Shown here piece by piece: positions 38,060 through 47,028 of a stretch of 63,396 nucleotides of DNA (positions within the stretch are counted from its first letter, which is position 1; every line of letters begins with the position of its first letter). The translations under genes and the position numbers were made by a program. The DNA is taken from positions 1 through 63,396 of the forward strand of contig JAGQQG010000030.1 in NCBI GenBank assembly GCA_020426325.1. Direction: 5' to 3'. A model generated the notes under the pieces. The model was given only the letters and a program-made list of their open reading frames with translations. It did no database searches and had not been told where the DNA came from. The DNA is from Planctomycetaceae bacterium. GTDB lineage: Bacteria; Planctomycetota; Planctomycetia; Planctomycetales; Planctomycetaceae.

Positions 38060-39301
38060 TCAGTTTTTCGCTTGTGGCAGCAGTCGTCCGAGTTCGCGTT
38101 TCGCAGCACGCAAGACGGGGTACATCGCCAGCAGGGCATCGCTCCCGAAGCGGCCGCTCGAGACGAGACGGGTCTCAATCACACGCCGTTCTTTCCAGAG
38201 ACGGTCGATCATGGAATGCCTCGCGACCGCACACGAATCCATCCAGTCGGTTCGTTCGGATTCGAGCAAACGTCGAATGTTTTCCAGTTCCAGCTGCACG
38301 CCGGGCGACTGCTTGGAGTACTTCTCGTCGTAGGCGATTTTGAAGGCATAGGCCCCGCGTCCCATCAGGAAATTACACTTCAAAGCGATCGGCTGTCCGT
38401 CCAGAAACAGGCCGAGCATGTCCAGCTGATCGCGTTTTCCTGCTTCCCGCGTGATGTGGCGAAAGATTTGCTCGTCCTCTCCGGAAGTCTTCAGCGCTGT
38501 CTGCCCGCGCCCCTTCCACCCACGCGATTCCAGTTCCAGGAACTGATCAATCCAAGGTTCGACATCGTCACCGGAGTTCAATGATCGCACCTCCAGTTGT
38601 CCCATGCGTTCGAGTTGACGTCGCAGCCGGCCAAACTCTCGACGCGTGTGCCCCGGCAAGGAATCGAGATAGTCGTCATAGGTTCCTCTGCGTCGGATGA
38701 ACGCTCGACAGTAACGATTCACGGCAAAGCTCGTCCGCTCTGTTGAGTCAAGCAGATGGATGAGTGCCTGTGACATGGCACGTTCGCCGGGAATCCCCTG
38801 CAGTTCGATCGCCGTCGCGGAACGAGATTCCTTCAACCAATCAAACAGCGCGGACAGTGCTGGGATTTCATGCCCGGCTCTTACCAAGGGCGTGTTCAGA
38901 AACAACAGTCGATGTGTCCAGAGTTGCCAGACCGTGATGGGCAGACCATAACAGCCACGCCGCTTCACCAGAGGGAAGACGCCAATCAACAGGGGCGACT
39001 CAGTGATTGGCGAAGGTTGCTCATAGATGAAGGCGACTCGCGGACGCTCGTCCGGAGGCAGTTGTTCCCAAACTGCCAGTAACATCCACCATGTCTGAAA
39101 CACATTGGCCTCAGCCACATGTTGTCCGAGGTCTCCCCAGTCCAGTCGATGTTGTCGGATGTCCTCGAGTTGCTCAGCGAACTCAATCCACACGTCGCCA
39201 CTCTGACGCACGGTCTGTGTGGCCGATTGAGTGGACTTGCGGTCCCTCTTCGGCTGCGCGTCGGCAGAAGACGTTCGCTCCGGGAGTTGAGCAACGGACA
39301 T
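38060..39301 (-). CDS. CelD/BcsL-type GNAT acyltransferase
   Basis: 413 residues from the ATG at 39301; a GTG at 39331 would add ten. The C-terminal two thirds has the GNAT_6 (CelD/BcsL) pattern: RRRGTYDDYLDSLPGHTRREFGRLRRQLERMG, then LELESRGWKGRGQTALKTSGEDEQIFRHITREAGK and LDMLGLFLDGQPIALKCNFLMGRGAYAFKIAYDEKYSKQSPGVQLELENIR. The family is implicated in polysaccharide modification and cellulose-type biosynthesis. It precedes the JmjC/cupin-like gene, 59 nt apart, probably in one operon. Confidence 0.8.
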   Translation of the reverse strand: MSVAQLPERTSSADAQPKRDRKSTQSATQTVRQSGDVWIEFAEQLEDIRQHRLDWGDLGQHVAEANVFQTWWMLLAVWEQLPPDERPRVAFIYEQPSPITESPLLIGVFPLVKRRGCYGLPITVWQLWTHRLLFLNTPLVRAGHEIPALSALFDWLKESRSATAIELQGIPGERAMSQALIHLLDSTERTSFAVNRYCRAFIRRRGTYDDYLDSLPGHTRREFGRLRRQLERMGQLEVRSLNSGDDVEPWIDQFLELESRGWKGRGQTALKTSGEDEQIFRHITREAGKRDQLDMLGLFLDGQPIALKCNFLMGRGAYAFKIAYDEKYSKQSPGVQLELENIRRLLESERTDWMDSCAVARHSMIDRLWKERRVIETRLVSSGRFGSDALLAMYPVLRAAKRELGRLLPQAKN

Positions 39302-39557
39302 CGATACGGACCAGTAAGGCAATAAACTCACTCAGGAAACACAGCTTCCTGACGACTAAAGACCCTACTTTGTAGACAGGATGGTCGTCTGATGTGCTTC
39401 CAGCTCCGCTTCGATCGATGCGAATCCGGTCTTGCCCGATCCTCACAATCGTCCCAACAGTCACGATCGAAATGTCGCCGGGAGAACGCGCCCCGTGTGG
39501 GTGTCACTGTCAGCTGCGTGTCTGCGAAGTGAGGTGTCTCTCATCGACTGCCATGCA

Positions 39558-40814
39558 CTACTCAGCTTTTCCGCTCGTCACGCGGTCGCTCAGATGGTTA
39601 CGGTTGTTCCGCAGCGAGATGTTCTCAGGGTCTTCCCACGCGCCGGGGGAGTTGACCACGACGACCGGTTTGCCCGTATTGTCGTCGATCCGGATGTTAT
39701 CCTGTACGACTCCGTTGGTCGACTTTCGCCAGCAGTGGATCGCCTGTCCATCACTCTTGATGATGTTGCCGATCACTTGGTACTGGTCCAACTGGAAGTT
39801 CGGCTCCAGAGCTGTCTTGCCTGTGACCATGTAATTGAAGTTGCAGCGGACATTGCGGAGATGTCCGCGATGGGACGGATGCCCCAGCAGATACGCGGCC
39901 CCGTGAGGGTTGAGCGTGCGTGTGTAGACGATCGTGATGTCTTCTGCATCGAACGACTCGCCTGGACCAACGTCACCGCCGCGCAGGAATTCGCCCGTGT
40001 GTTCGCCGTAGAGCATGACGGACCGCATGGTGTCAGTCATGGTGATGCCTTCGATGTGAACTCCACGGACCCGGCCATGCACTAGCACGCACGCATTGAT
40101 GTTCTTGACCAGTCCACTGGGCACGATGTTGTTCGACCGGTTCATGTCGATCGTCCCGTCTCCCACGATGCGAACGTTCTCGACGTACTCCGGCTGTGTG
40201 CCATGACCGATGCGGATGCCGTAGGCCTCTGGCCCGTCATACGAAAGGAACCACAAGCTGCCCCGGTTATGGCCGGTCGTGCTGTCAAAGCGAATCGCAA
40301 CTCCATGTGCGAGAGGTTGCCAGTCGCCGGTGATCTGGACTTTCGTACCGCGTGACTCTTCCCACACATCGCCTGCTGACCACTCGAACGTGTCCGACTG
40401 CCCGTCCTTTCCCTCCCCATCAATTTGCACTCGAAAGATGATTGGCCCAGTCGTCAGATCGAACTCGCCTCCTACTTCAAGGTCGTTGAGCTTCTTGGGA
40501 GCCCCGTGATCGATGGTGATCTCCGGCTCCGCTTCGAGTTGAGTCTCGCCATCCGCCAGCTTCAGCACGGCGCCCCGCTTCAGCTCGATCGTGATTGGTT
40601 TGTCGACATACAACAGCGACCGATGTTTCCCCAAACGGTGTTGATGCAGTCCCGATGCGAAGATGAGTTCGTCTCCCGCAACGGCACGATCCAGCACTGC
40701 CTGTGGATCATCGCCGGGTTGAACAGTGTGTGTGTCCGCCTGAGCGAGCGAGCCAAGGGAATTCACCGACACCCAGAAAAGCAAGAGAGTCGCAGTTGTT
40801 CTCCGCCACAGCAT
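39558..40814 (-). CDS. Secreted right-handed beta-helix protein
   Basis: 418 residues from the ATG at 40814, which has a GGGAGGA ribosome binding site and a signal peptide (TTATLLLFWVSVNSLGSLAQA). The N-terminal HTVQPGDDPQAVLDRAVAGDELIFASG is typical of pectate-lyase-like beta-helix proteins. The central repeats (VRIVGDGTIDMNRSNNIV, VRGVHIEGITMTDTMR, LRNVRCNFNY) form the coils. It may be a polysaccharide lyase or glycoside hydrolase. No obvious catalytic residues were assigned. Confidence 0.8.
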   Translation of the reverse strand: MLWRRTTATLLLFWVSVNSLGSLAQADTHTVQPGDDPQAVLDRAVAGDELIFASGLHQHRLGKHRSLLYVDKPITIELKRGAVLKLADGETQLEAEPEITIDHGAPKKLNDLEVGGEFDLTTGPIIFRVQIDGEGKDGQSDTFEWSAGDVWEESRGTKVQITGDWQPLAHGVAIRFDSTTGHNRGSLWFLSYDGPEAYGIRIGHGTQPEYVENVRIVGDGTIDMNRSNNIVPSGLVKNINACVLVHGRVRGVHIEGITMTDTMRSVMLYGEHTGEFLRGGDVGPGESFDAEDITIVYTRTLNPHGAAYLLGHPSHRGHLRNVRCNFNYMVTGKTALEPNFQLDQYQVIGNIIKSDGQAIHCWRKSTNGVVQDNIRIDDNTGKPVVVVNSPGAWEDPENISLRNNRNHLSDRVTSGKAE

Positions 40815-41060
40815 GCTTATCCTCCCATTGTTGAGATCATCGCAATCTAGCATGCACCGGTCTCATGTGTGGAATGCCCCCCCGCAGCTCATGAGAGGGG
40901 TCGTCTATGAGGTTCGTGATTCCGTCACCCTGGATACTTAGATCGACAGTGTTGACGGAAGAGAGACGGCTTCGCAAGCGAGTTGAGAAGAAACGGAGTG
41001 TCTCCAACATCTCGTTTGGAGGTGCTCACACGACGAAGATCGCTGAAAGATCACTCGCTC

Positions 41061-41717
41061 TCAGTTCGCAACCAGTACACGTGATGGCTCACGCTCGGGC
41101 AAACTGATTTCTCCGAAGACGGTTTGCATGCAGTACAGAAATCGCAGCCGACCAGCCAAGCGAGGAATGCCGACATGCATCCGCACTCGCGATGGTCCGA
41201 ATGCCACACGTCCCTCCTTGTGCCACTTTCCGTTATGCAACACTTCGTATCGGTCGACTTCGCAGACCGCGAGCAGAGCGTTGTTCAAGTCATCCCTTCC
41301 ATTTTTCGAGGGAATGAACGGAACGATCAATGACTGATCCCACTGATGAGGAAACCCGTCCTCATCCTCGTGACCTGCGGCCGGAGTGATCGTGAGTTCC
41401 ATCAGGAACCAGTCTCGCTCACCCCAGAGCGGTTCTATCTCTTCAGCATAGTCCTCATTGGACTCGAGGTTCGCAGGAGTCTCCGCAGGTTCCAGCGATT
41501 CGAGTGTGACGACCGCGTTTTGGAGCGGTTCAGCCATCTCGGCCAGCATGCTGCGAACAAACAGACGCATCACCAGCGAAGCCAACAGTTGTCCGGTCCA
41601 GGGGAGCGTCATGATGCCTGCTGCCACGATGGCAACGCCGATCCAGCCCCACAGGTAGATGGCTCCGGCAGCTCCCAACACGGTTAAAGCCAGCACAAAC
41701 ATCAGTCCGTAAATCAT
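41061..41717 (-). CDS. Membrane protein of unknown function
   Basis: 218 residues from the ATG at 41717; longer starts up to 41861 are possible but would overlap the esterase upstream region. Two hydrophobic helices at the N-terminus (MIYGLMFVLALTVLGAAGAIYLW and GVAIVAAGIMTLPWTGQLLASLVM) are followed by a soluble domain with DWFLMELTITPA, a region rich in Asp/Glu, and a C-terminal HKEGRVAFGPSRVRMHVGIP. No known family. Confidence 0.6.
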   Translation of the reverse strand: MIYGLMFVLALTVLGAAGAIYLWGWIGVAIVAAGIMTLPWTGQLLASLVMRLFVRSMLAEMAEPLQNAVVTLESLEPAETPANLESNEDYAEEIEPLWGERDWFLMELTITPAAGHEDEDGFPHQWDQSLIVPFIPSKNGRDDLNNALLAVCEVDRYEVLHNGKWHKEGRVAFGPSRVRMHVGIPRLAGRLRFLYCMQTVFGEISLPEREPSRVLVAN

Positions 41718-41925
41718 GCCATACCCCGTGACTTCTCTTGGAGGAAAACGTCTGAAAGCGGATCTCTCACTCCCGAATGCTATCTCTCTGAAATGGGACG
41801 TCAAACTCCCGATACTCGAATCGACGCTTTGTCCCTCAGACCAAATCCCTACGACACGCATATCCGGCCCCGGACGTGATGTCGGTCAGCTCGCCTCAGA
41901 GCGAGGGATTTGCCATGATTGGATG

Positions 41926-43104
41926 ATGAAATTCCGAAGACTTTACCCGTTGTTCCTGACGCTGGCTTTGATCACTGAGGCGAGCCAACCCGCATTGGCA
42001 GAGTGGTCCCCACCCGAAGCTTTGGACGATCTCCCCTCCCTGGCTGACCTGCCGGAGTTGATGACGTTTTCCGATGGCAGTCCGGTCCACAATGCCGTCG
42101 ATTGGGAACGCAGGCGAGACGAACTCAAGGCCATGATTGAGTATTACGAGTACGGTCACTTGCCCCCGCGACCGGATCAGGTGACGGTCGAAGATCACAC
42201 ATCTGGTCCGATCGCCAGCTGTGAGGGGGCCGAGGAACGTCTGACGCTAGTGATCGGGTCGCAAGATCAATTGCGCATGCGGATCGCAGTCTACAAGCCG
42301 CAGGCGGACGGCAAACTGCCGGTCATCATTCGAGAGGAACACGCGCTGGGGCACATTGAGGAAGTGCCGTCGATCCTTGCGAGAGGCTTTCTGTTCGTTG
42401 AGTTCGCGCGCGAGGATCTCGACCCTGATGAGCCTGATGTCATCGGGCCGGCTCAGCAGGCTTATCCGGAATATGACTGGGGGACACTCGCTGTCTGGGC
42501 ATGGGGAGCCATGCGAGTCGTCGACTACCTCGAAACCCGTGATGATGTTGATCTCACAAAAGTCGGCATCGTTGGTCACTCACGCGGCGGGAAGATGGCG
42601 CTTTTAGCTGGGGCTCTCGACGAACGCTTCAGTCTCGTCGCTCCCAATGGATCGGGATGCGGTGGAGCGGGCTGTTTTCGGATCGAACAGGAGAAGGTGG
42701 AAACGCTCGAACTGATCACCCGCCCCGAACGGTTTGGGTACTGGTTCCATCCACGTCTCCGCTGGTTCGCAGGCCAGGAAGACCGGCTTCCCATTGATCA
42801 GCACTTCCTCAAAGCGCTGGTCGCTCCACGGGCGTTGATTTGCACTGACGCTACCGAAGACATCTGGGCGAATCCTGTCGGAAACGAATCAACCAGCCGC
42901 GCGGCTCAGCCGGTGTTCGACCTGCTTGGTACCGCTGACAACAACGCTTTGCACTTCCGGGAAGGCCAGCACGACCTCACCCCTGCGGACTGGACAGCCA
43001 TTCTGGACTTCGCGGACTGGAAGTTTCACGACAAAGTTCCCGAGCGGACTGCTCCGTACTTTTCGCATCACGAAGTGCAACAATACAAGTTGCTTGATCC
43101 TTGA
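41926..43104 (+). CDS. Secreted alpha/beta hydrolase, CE15 (glucuronoyl esterase)-like
   Basis: 392 residues from the ATG at 41926; a preceding ATG at 41923 is also in frame. Signal peptide MKFRRLYPLFLTLALITEASQPALA. After ELMTFSDGSPVHNAVDWERRRDELKAMIEYYEYGHLP, typical of secreted carbohydrate esterases, the nucleophile motif GHSRGGK places Ser219 and the catalytic His is likely His349 in GQHDLTPADW. The GxSRxGK arrangement and the RPERFGYWFHPRLRWF region match CE15, which cleaves lignin-glucuronoxylan esters. Substrate specificity is not certain. Confidence 0.8.
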   Translation: MKFRRLYPLFLTLALITEASQPALAEWSPPEALDDLPSLADLPELMTFSDGSPVHNAVDWERRRDELKAMIEYYEYGHLPPRPDQVTVEDHTSGPIASCEGAEERLTLVIGSQDQLRMRIAVYKPQADGKLPVIIREEHALGHIEEVPSILARGFLFVEFAREDLDPDEPDVIGPAQQAYPEYDWGTLAVWAWGAMRVVDYLETRDDVDLTKVGIVGHSRGGKMALLAGALDERFSLVAPNGSGCGGAGCFRIEQEKVETLELITRPERFGYWFHPRLRWFAGQEDRLPIDQHFLKALVAPRALICTDATEDIWANPVGNESTSRAAQPVFDLLGTADNNALHFREGQHDLTPADWTAILDFADWKFHDKVPERTAPYFSHHEVQQYKLLDP

Positions 43105-43140
43105 ATTCTGTTACGAGCCATTCCTCTCGGAGAAGTTGAT

Positions 43141-44598
43141 ATGACACTGCTGTCTGCATGCCGACGACGCTGGTTCACCGTGAGTATTGCGACCCTGCTA
43201 TTGATTAGTGGACTGCCGGTCTTTGCACGCGAACATCCAAACATCGTGTTTATCGTGACTGACGATCAGGGACCATGGGCAATGGGGGCCGCAGGTGATC
43301 CGAATGCTGTCACACCGAACATGGATCGGCTGCGGGCCGAGGGCACTCAGTTGACTCACTGTTACACTCCGACGCCCGTCTGCAGTCCTGCCCGCGTCTC
43401 GATCCTGACGAGTCGATACGGGACGGAACTTGGCATCACTGATTTCCTCCCCCGCCTGCATGAGGGTCTTCCCGGACTCTCACCCGACGTCCCCACCTGG
43501 CCACGTGAACTGGCAAAAGCCGGATATGCGACCGCATTGATTGGCAAGTATCATTGCGGCGATTTCCCCGAATCACATCCGACTCGAATCGGCTATCAGG
43601 AGTTTCGCGGGTTTATTCACGGAGGCATGGTCTCGCAGAATCCAGAGGTCGAGGTCGATGGACAAGTGCGGACAATCGAAGGTTGGACGCCCGACATTCT
43701 GACCGACTTTGCTCTCGACTACATCCACAGACATCGCGAAGGCCCCTTTGCGCTGTCGTTGCACTTCTGGGCACCGCATGCCAATGCAGGAACCAATGAG
43801 GAAGGTGATCGCACATGGCTGCCACTCAGCGATGCCGACCTTTCACCTTTCCGTCAGCTCGACCCGCTGCTACCCGAGCCTGACTATCCGGACCTCGACA
43901 TTCCGCGAACCAAGCGCATGCTCCGGGAGTACCTTGGCAGCGTGCATTCCGTTGATCGCAACCTCGGGCGCGTGTTGAACCTGCTGGACGAACTCCAGCT
44001 TACGGAGAACACGGTCGTCATCTTCACGGCGGACCACGGGTACAACCTTGGTCATCACGGGATCTGGCACAAGGGGAACGGCCGCTGGCTGCTCAAGCAC
44101 GATCAGGGCCATCGTGCGAATATGTGGGAACAGTCACTCCGCGTACCTGCCCTCGTGAAGTGGCCTCATGAGATTTCAGCGGACTCGACCGTCACACACT
44201 CGGTCTCACATCTCGACTGGTTCCCAACCATTCTGGCGATGGCTGGGGTCGATCTGCCGGAAACCACCCTTCGCGGTCGAAACGTACTCCCTCTGCTCAA
44301 GGGTGAATCATTCCAGGGAGATGAAGAGTTCTTCGCCCAGTACCGCATGCGGGAAGACGACGGCGACGGAGCCGACATGCGCAGCTATCAGACCGATCGC
44401 TGGAAACTCATTCGCTACTTCCGCAACAAACGCCCGGATGAATTCTATGACCGCCAGCAGGATCCTGAAGAGTCAACCAATCTCCACAAATCGACCGCTC
44501 CCGAGATCCAGGCAGCGATCACCGAGCTCAACGCCAAGCTGAAAGCTGCCATGGAACGGATCGATGATCCGCTCATTGCTGCAAAGAACAGTGAGTGA
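43141..44598 (+). CDS. Secreted type I sulfatase
   Basis: 485 residues with a signal peptide (FTVSIATLLLISGLPVFA). The formylglycine motif reads CSPAR from Cys81, so it is a Cys-type sulfatase needing a maturation enzyme, not seen here. Metal ligands start with VTDDQGP (about 40-44), and ADHGYNLGHHGIWHKG supplies the second metal site. The C-terminal subdomain ends EFYDRQQDPEESTNL. It should remove sulfate esters from an external polysaccharide. It lies 36 nt after the CE15-like esterase and is probably cotranscribed. Confidence 0.93.
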   Translation: MTLLSACRRRWFTVSIATLLLISGLPVFAREHPNIVFIVTDDQGPWAMGAAGDPNAVTPNMDRLRAEGTQLTHCYTPTPVCSPARVSILTSRYGTELGITDFLPRLHEGLPGLSPDVPTWPRELAKAGYATALIGKYHCGDFPESHPTRIGYQEFRGFIHGGMVSQNPEVEVDGQVRTIEGWTPDILTDFALDYIHRHREGPFALSLHFWAPHANAGTNEEGDRTWLPLSDADLSPFRQLDPLLPEPDYPDLDIPRTKRMLREYLGSVHSVDRNLGRVLNLLDELQLTENTVVIFTADHGYNLGHHGIWHKGNGRWLLKHDQGHRANMWEQSLRVPALVKWPHEISADSTVTHSVSHLDWFPTILAMAGVDLPETTLRGRNVLPLLKGESFQGDEEFFAQYRMREDDGDGADMRSYQTDRWKLIRYFRNKRPDEFYDRQQDPEESTNLHKSTAPEIQAAITELNAKLKAAMERIDDPLIAAKNSE

Positions 44599-44626
44599 TC
44601 ACTTCTCGACAAGCCGTCAACACGAA

Positions 44627-44659
44627 AGCACCCCGGCTGCTTCGAGCAGCCGGGGTGCT
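44627..44659. terminator. Bidirectional 14-bp hairpin terminator
   Basis: The arms AGCACCCCGGCTGC (44627-44640) and GCAGCCGGGGTGCT (44646-44659) are perfectly complementary around a TTCGA loop. It lies between the convergent sulfatase and peroxiredoxin genes, so it can end both transcripts. Confidence 0.85.
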
Positions 44660-44703
44660 ACTGTGTGATCGTTCAAATCGAACGCTCAATCCTGTTGGAC
44701 ACT

Positions 44704-45297
44704 CTACCCCGCGTACTCGGCAGAGAAGAACTCCTTGCTCGCAGCGGGAGCCGGCTTGATCGTGCGGGCGCCTTCTGACCAGTTCGCGGGACAAACCTCG
44801 CCGTTCTTCTCAAAGTACTGCAAAGCCTTGACCATGCGCAGAGTCTCATCAATGCTGCGACCGAGCGGCAGATCGTTGACCACCTGATGCCGGACGACGC
44901 CGTCCTTATCGATGAGGAACAGACCCCTGAGCGCGATGCCCCCTTCGAGCAACACGTCGTAATCCTGCGAGATCTTCTTACTGAGATCGGCCACGAGCGG
45001 GTACTTGACGTCGCCGATGCCACCCTCGGTGCGGGGTGTGTTCCGCCAGGCGAGATGGCTGAAGTGACTGTCGATTGATGCTCCGATCACCTGCACTCCC
45101 AGTTCCTCGAACTCTGCAATCCGATCGGAGAATGCAATGATCTCCGTCGGGCACACGAACGTGAAATCGAGCGGATAGAAAAACAGGATGACGTACTTGC
45201 CGCGATAGTCGGACAGCTCGATGTCCTTGAAGGAACCGTCGGCCATGACGGCTGTCGCCTTGAAGTTGGGGGCTTCTTTCTGAACCAAAACTGCCAC
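44704..45297 (-). CDS. Two-cysteine peroxiredoxin (AhpC/Prx type)
   Basis: 197 residues. The peroxidatic Cys49 is in DFTFVCPTE and the resolving Cys169 in GEVCPANW, the layout of typical 2-Cys peroxiredoxins (Prx1 subfamily). It reduces hydrogen peroxide and organic peroxides in the cytoplasm. The start codon is GTG at 45297 with a GAGGAG ribosome binding site 8 nt upstream. A two-codon ATG-TAA unit lies between the two. Its reductase is not in the window. Confidence 0.95.
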   Translation of the reverse strand: MAVLVQKEAPNFKATAVMADGSFKDIELSDYRGKYVILFFYPLDFTFVCPTEIIAFSDRIAEFEELGVQVIGASIDSHFSHLAWRNTPRTEGGIGDVKYPLVADLSKKISQDYDVLLEGGIALRGLFLIDKDGVVRHQVVNDLPLGRSIDETLRMVKALQYFEKNGEVCPANWSEGARTIKPAPAASKEFFSAEYAG

Positions 45298-45298
45298 G

Positions 45299-45304
45299 TT
45301 ACAT
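45299..45304 (-). promoter_or_regulatory. ATG-TAA start-stop unit before the peroxiredoxin start
   Basis: On the minus strand the bases between the GAGGAG ribosome binding site and the GTG start read TATGTAAC, so a minimal start-stop ATGTAA ends 1 nt before GTG. Its distance to the ribosome binding site is short, so it may be incidental. Confidence 0.3.
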
Positions 45305-45547
45305 ACTCCTCTTAGAGGTAAAGAATCTCACAAAGCGCACGTGATTCCCTGAATCGTCGTTACACCTGCGAATATAGTCGCTCCACCTCTCCTGTCCAAC
45401 ACTCGTGCAGGGTGGGACTTGACGGACGATGCTCTGAATCCGGAAAGTCTCTGGAGCGGGGGGGCAGGCGAGAGCTTTGAACGCCGGTTGGGAGGGGAGA
45501 CAATGCTGATCCATCTCTCGTCACTATCGAGGGATATCTCTCACAGC

Positions 45548-46984
45548 CTACGAGAACAGTGATCGAACCGGCTGTCCTTTGGAACTGCGGACAGGGCGGC
45601 CTGTGGGATGCGTGATCTCGGCATCGGGTGAGAATCCGAATGCATGCAGGATTGTAGCTCCCAAGTCTTCCGGACGGACCGGTGAGTCCTTCACGTAGGC
45701 GGCATGTTCGTCGCTCGCACCATGGATCGCGCCGCCCCGGATGCCGCCGCCTGCCAGAACCGTTGAGTAACAGGGGGACCAGTGATCGCGGCCTGCATAC
45801 TGGTTGATCTTCGGAGTGCGACCGAATTCCCCTGTGACGACAACCAATGTGTCGTCCAACAGGCCGCGCTCCGTCAGATCGTCAAGCAGGGCGGAGAAAG
45901 CCTTGTCGAAAGCGGGACAGCAATAGTCGCCCCGGATCATGTCGACTCCGCTGTTGTAACCTCCACACACGTCCTTGTCGCTTCCGTGATTGTCCCACAG
46001 GTTGAACTGACATCCATCCTTACCAAAGTACGTCCAGAACACATTGACATACCTCACTCCAGACTCGACGAGGCGACGTGCGAGGAGAAAGCTTTGTCCG
46101 TACTCATTGCGACCGTAGCGATCGCGGAGCGAGGTGGGCTCGCGTTCGAGATTGAAAGCACCGCGCACTTCCGGTGAGGCAATGAGGTCAAACGCTTTTT
46201 CGTATTCTCCTGCCAGCTGATGCGTCGCTGCAGAGTTGATCGTTTGTCGGAGATCGTGATCAATTGATTGCAGTAAGCTCCGCCGGGAGTCGAAACGCAC
46301 ATCGTCAACGCCAGTCGGTGATTTCAGGGACCGGATGCTGAACGACTTGTCGGCGAGCGAGTCCTTCTTGTCTTCATCGATCAAAAACGGATCGTGAGTC
46401 GCCCCGAGGAAACCGCCGGTTTGTCCTCGATAGTAACGGCTGCCGGTCGTGAAGGGACGCGGGACCGTCACCCAGGCTGGCAGGCGACCTGTCTCACCCA
46501 GCAGGCTTCGCAGGATGCCTCCCATTCCGGGATGATCGCTGCGTGATGGAGGGTCTGCGGGGCCCTTGTCTGTCGAGTCAGCCAGCAACGTGTACTTGAT
46601 GCCGATGTCGTGCGCATTCGAGGAGTGGGTCATCGACCGAATGATCGCAAACTTGTCAGCACGCTGAGCTGTCAGCGGCAACAGATCACCGATGTGCATG
46701 CTGGGGACATTCGTCGCGATCGGATTGAACGGCCCGCGGATCGAATCGGGAGCATGCGGCTTGGGATCCCACATGTCGATCTGCGATGGCCCCCCGCACA
46801 GAAAGATGTAGATGCATCGCTTAGCGGTTGCTGGATGACTGATTGGTGAAGCAACGGTTGCTGCCTGCGTGCTCGGCAGCGACAGTCCCAACGTGCTCAA
46901 ACTCCCCCAAGCCAATGCCTCCCGCCGTGACATCTGAACAAGCTGACGGCGAGTCGCGCCGGGATTGGTGAACAGAGACAGCAT
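45548..46984 (-). CDS. DUF1501 secreted protein, Tat-type signal
   Basis: 478 residues. Twin-arginine-like signal MSRREALAWGSLSTLGLSLPSTQA. The DUF1501 signature order is clear: IYIFLCGGPSQIDMWDPKP, then FAIIRSMTHSSNAHDIG, ARRLVESGVRYVNVFW, DTLVVVTGEFGRTPKINQYAGRDHW and STVLAGGGIRGG. It is a paralogue of the protein at 21017. The DUF1549/1553 partner gene usually found beside such genes is missing. Confidence 0.9.
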   Translation of the reverse strand: MLSLFTNPGATRRQLVQMSRREALAWGSLSTLGLSLPSTQAATVASPISHPATAKRCIYIFLCGGPSQIDMWDPKPHAPDSIRGPFNPIATNVPSMHIGDLLPLTAQRADKFAIIRSMTHSSNAHDIGIKYTLLADSTDKGPADPPSRSDHPGMGGILRSLLGETGRLPAWVTVPRPFTTGSRYYRGQTGGFLGATHDPFLIDEDKKDSLADKSFSIRSLKSPTGVDDVRFDSRRSLLQSIDHDLRQTINSAATHQLAGEYEKAFDLIASPEVRGAFNLEREPTSLRDRYGRNEYGQSFLLARRLVESGVRYVNVFWTYFGKDGCQFNLWDNHGSDKDVCGGYNSGVDMIRGDYCCPAFDKAFSALLDDLTERGLLDDTLVVVTGEFGRTPKINQYAGRDHWSPCYSTVLAGGGIRGGAIHGASDEHAAYVKDSPVRPEDLGATILHAFGFSPDAEITHPTGRPVRSSKGQPVRSLFS

Positions 46985-47028
46985 GCACGATGCCCCACCA
47001 AAGGGAGAAGCCGACCTAGTGCCCCATA

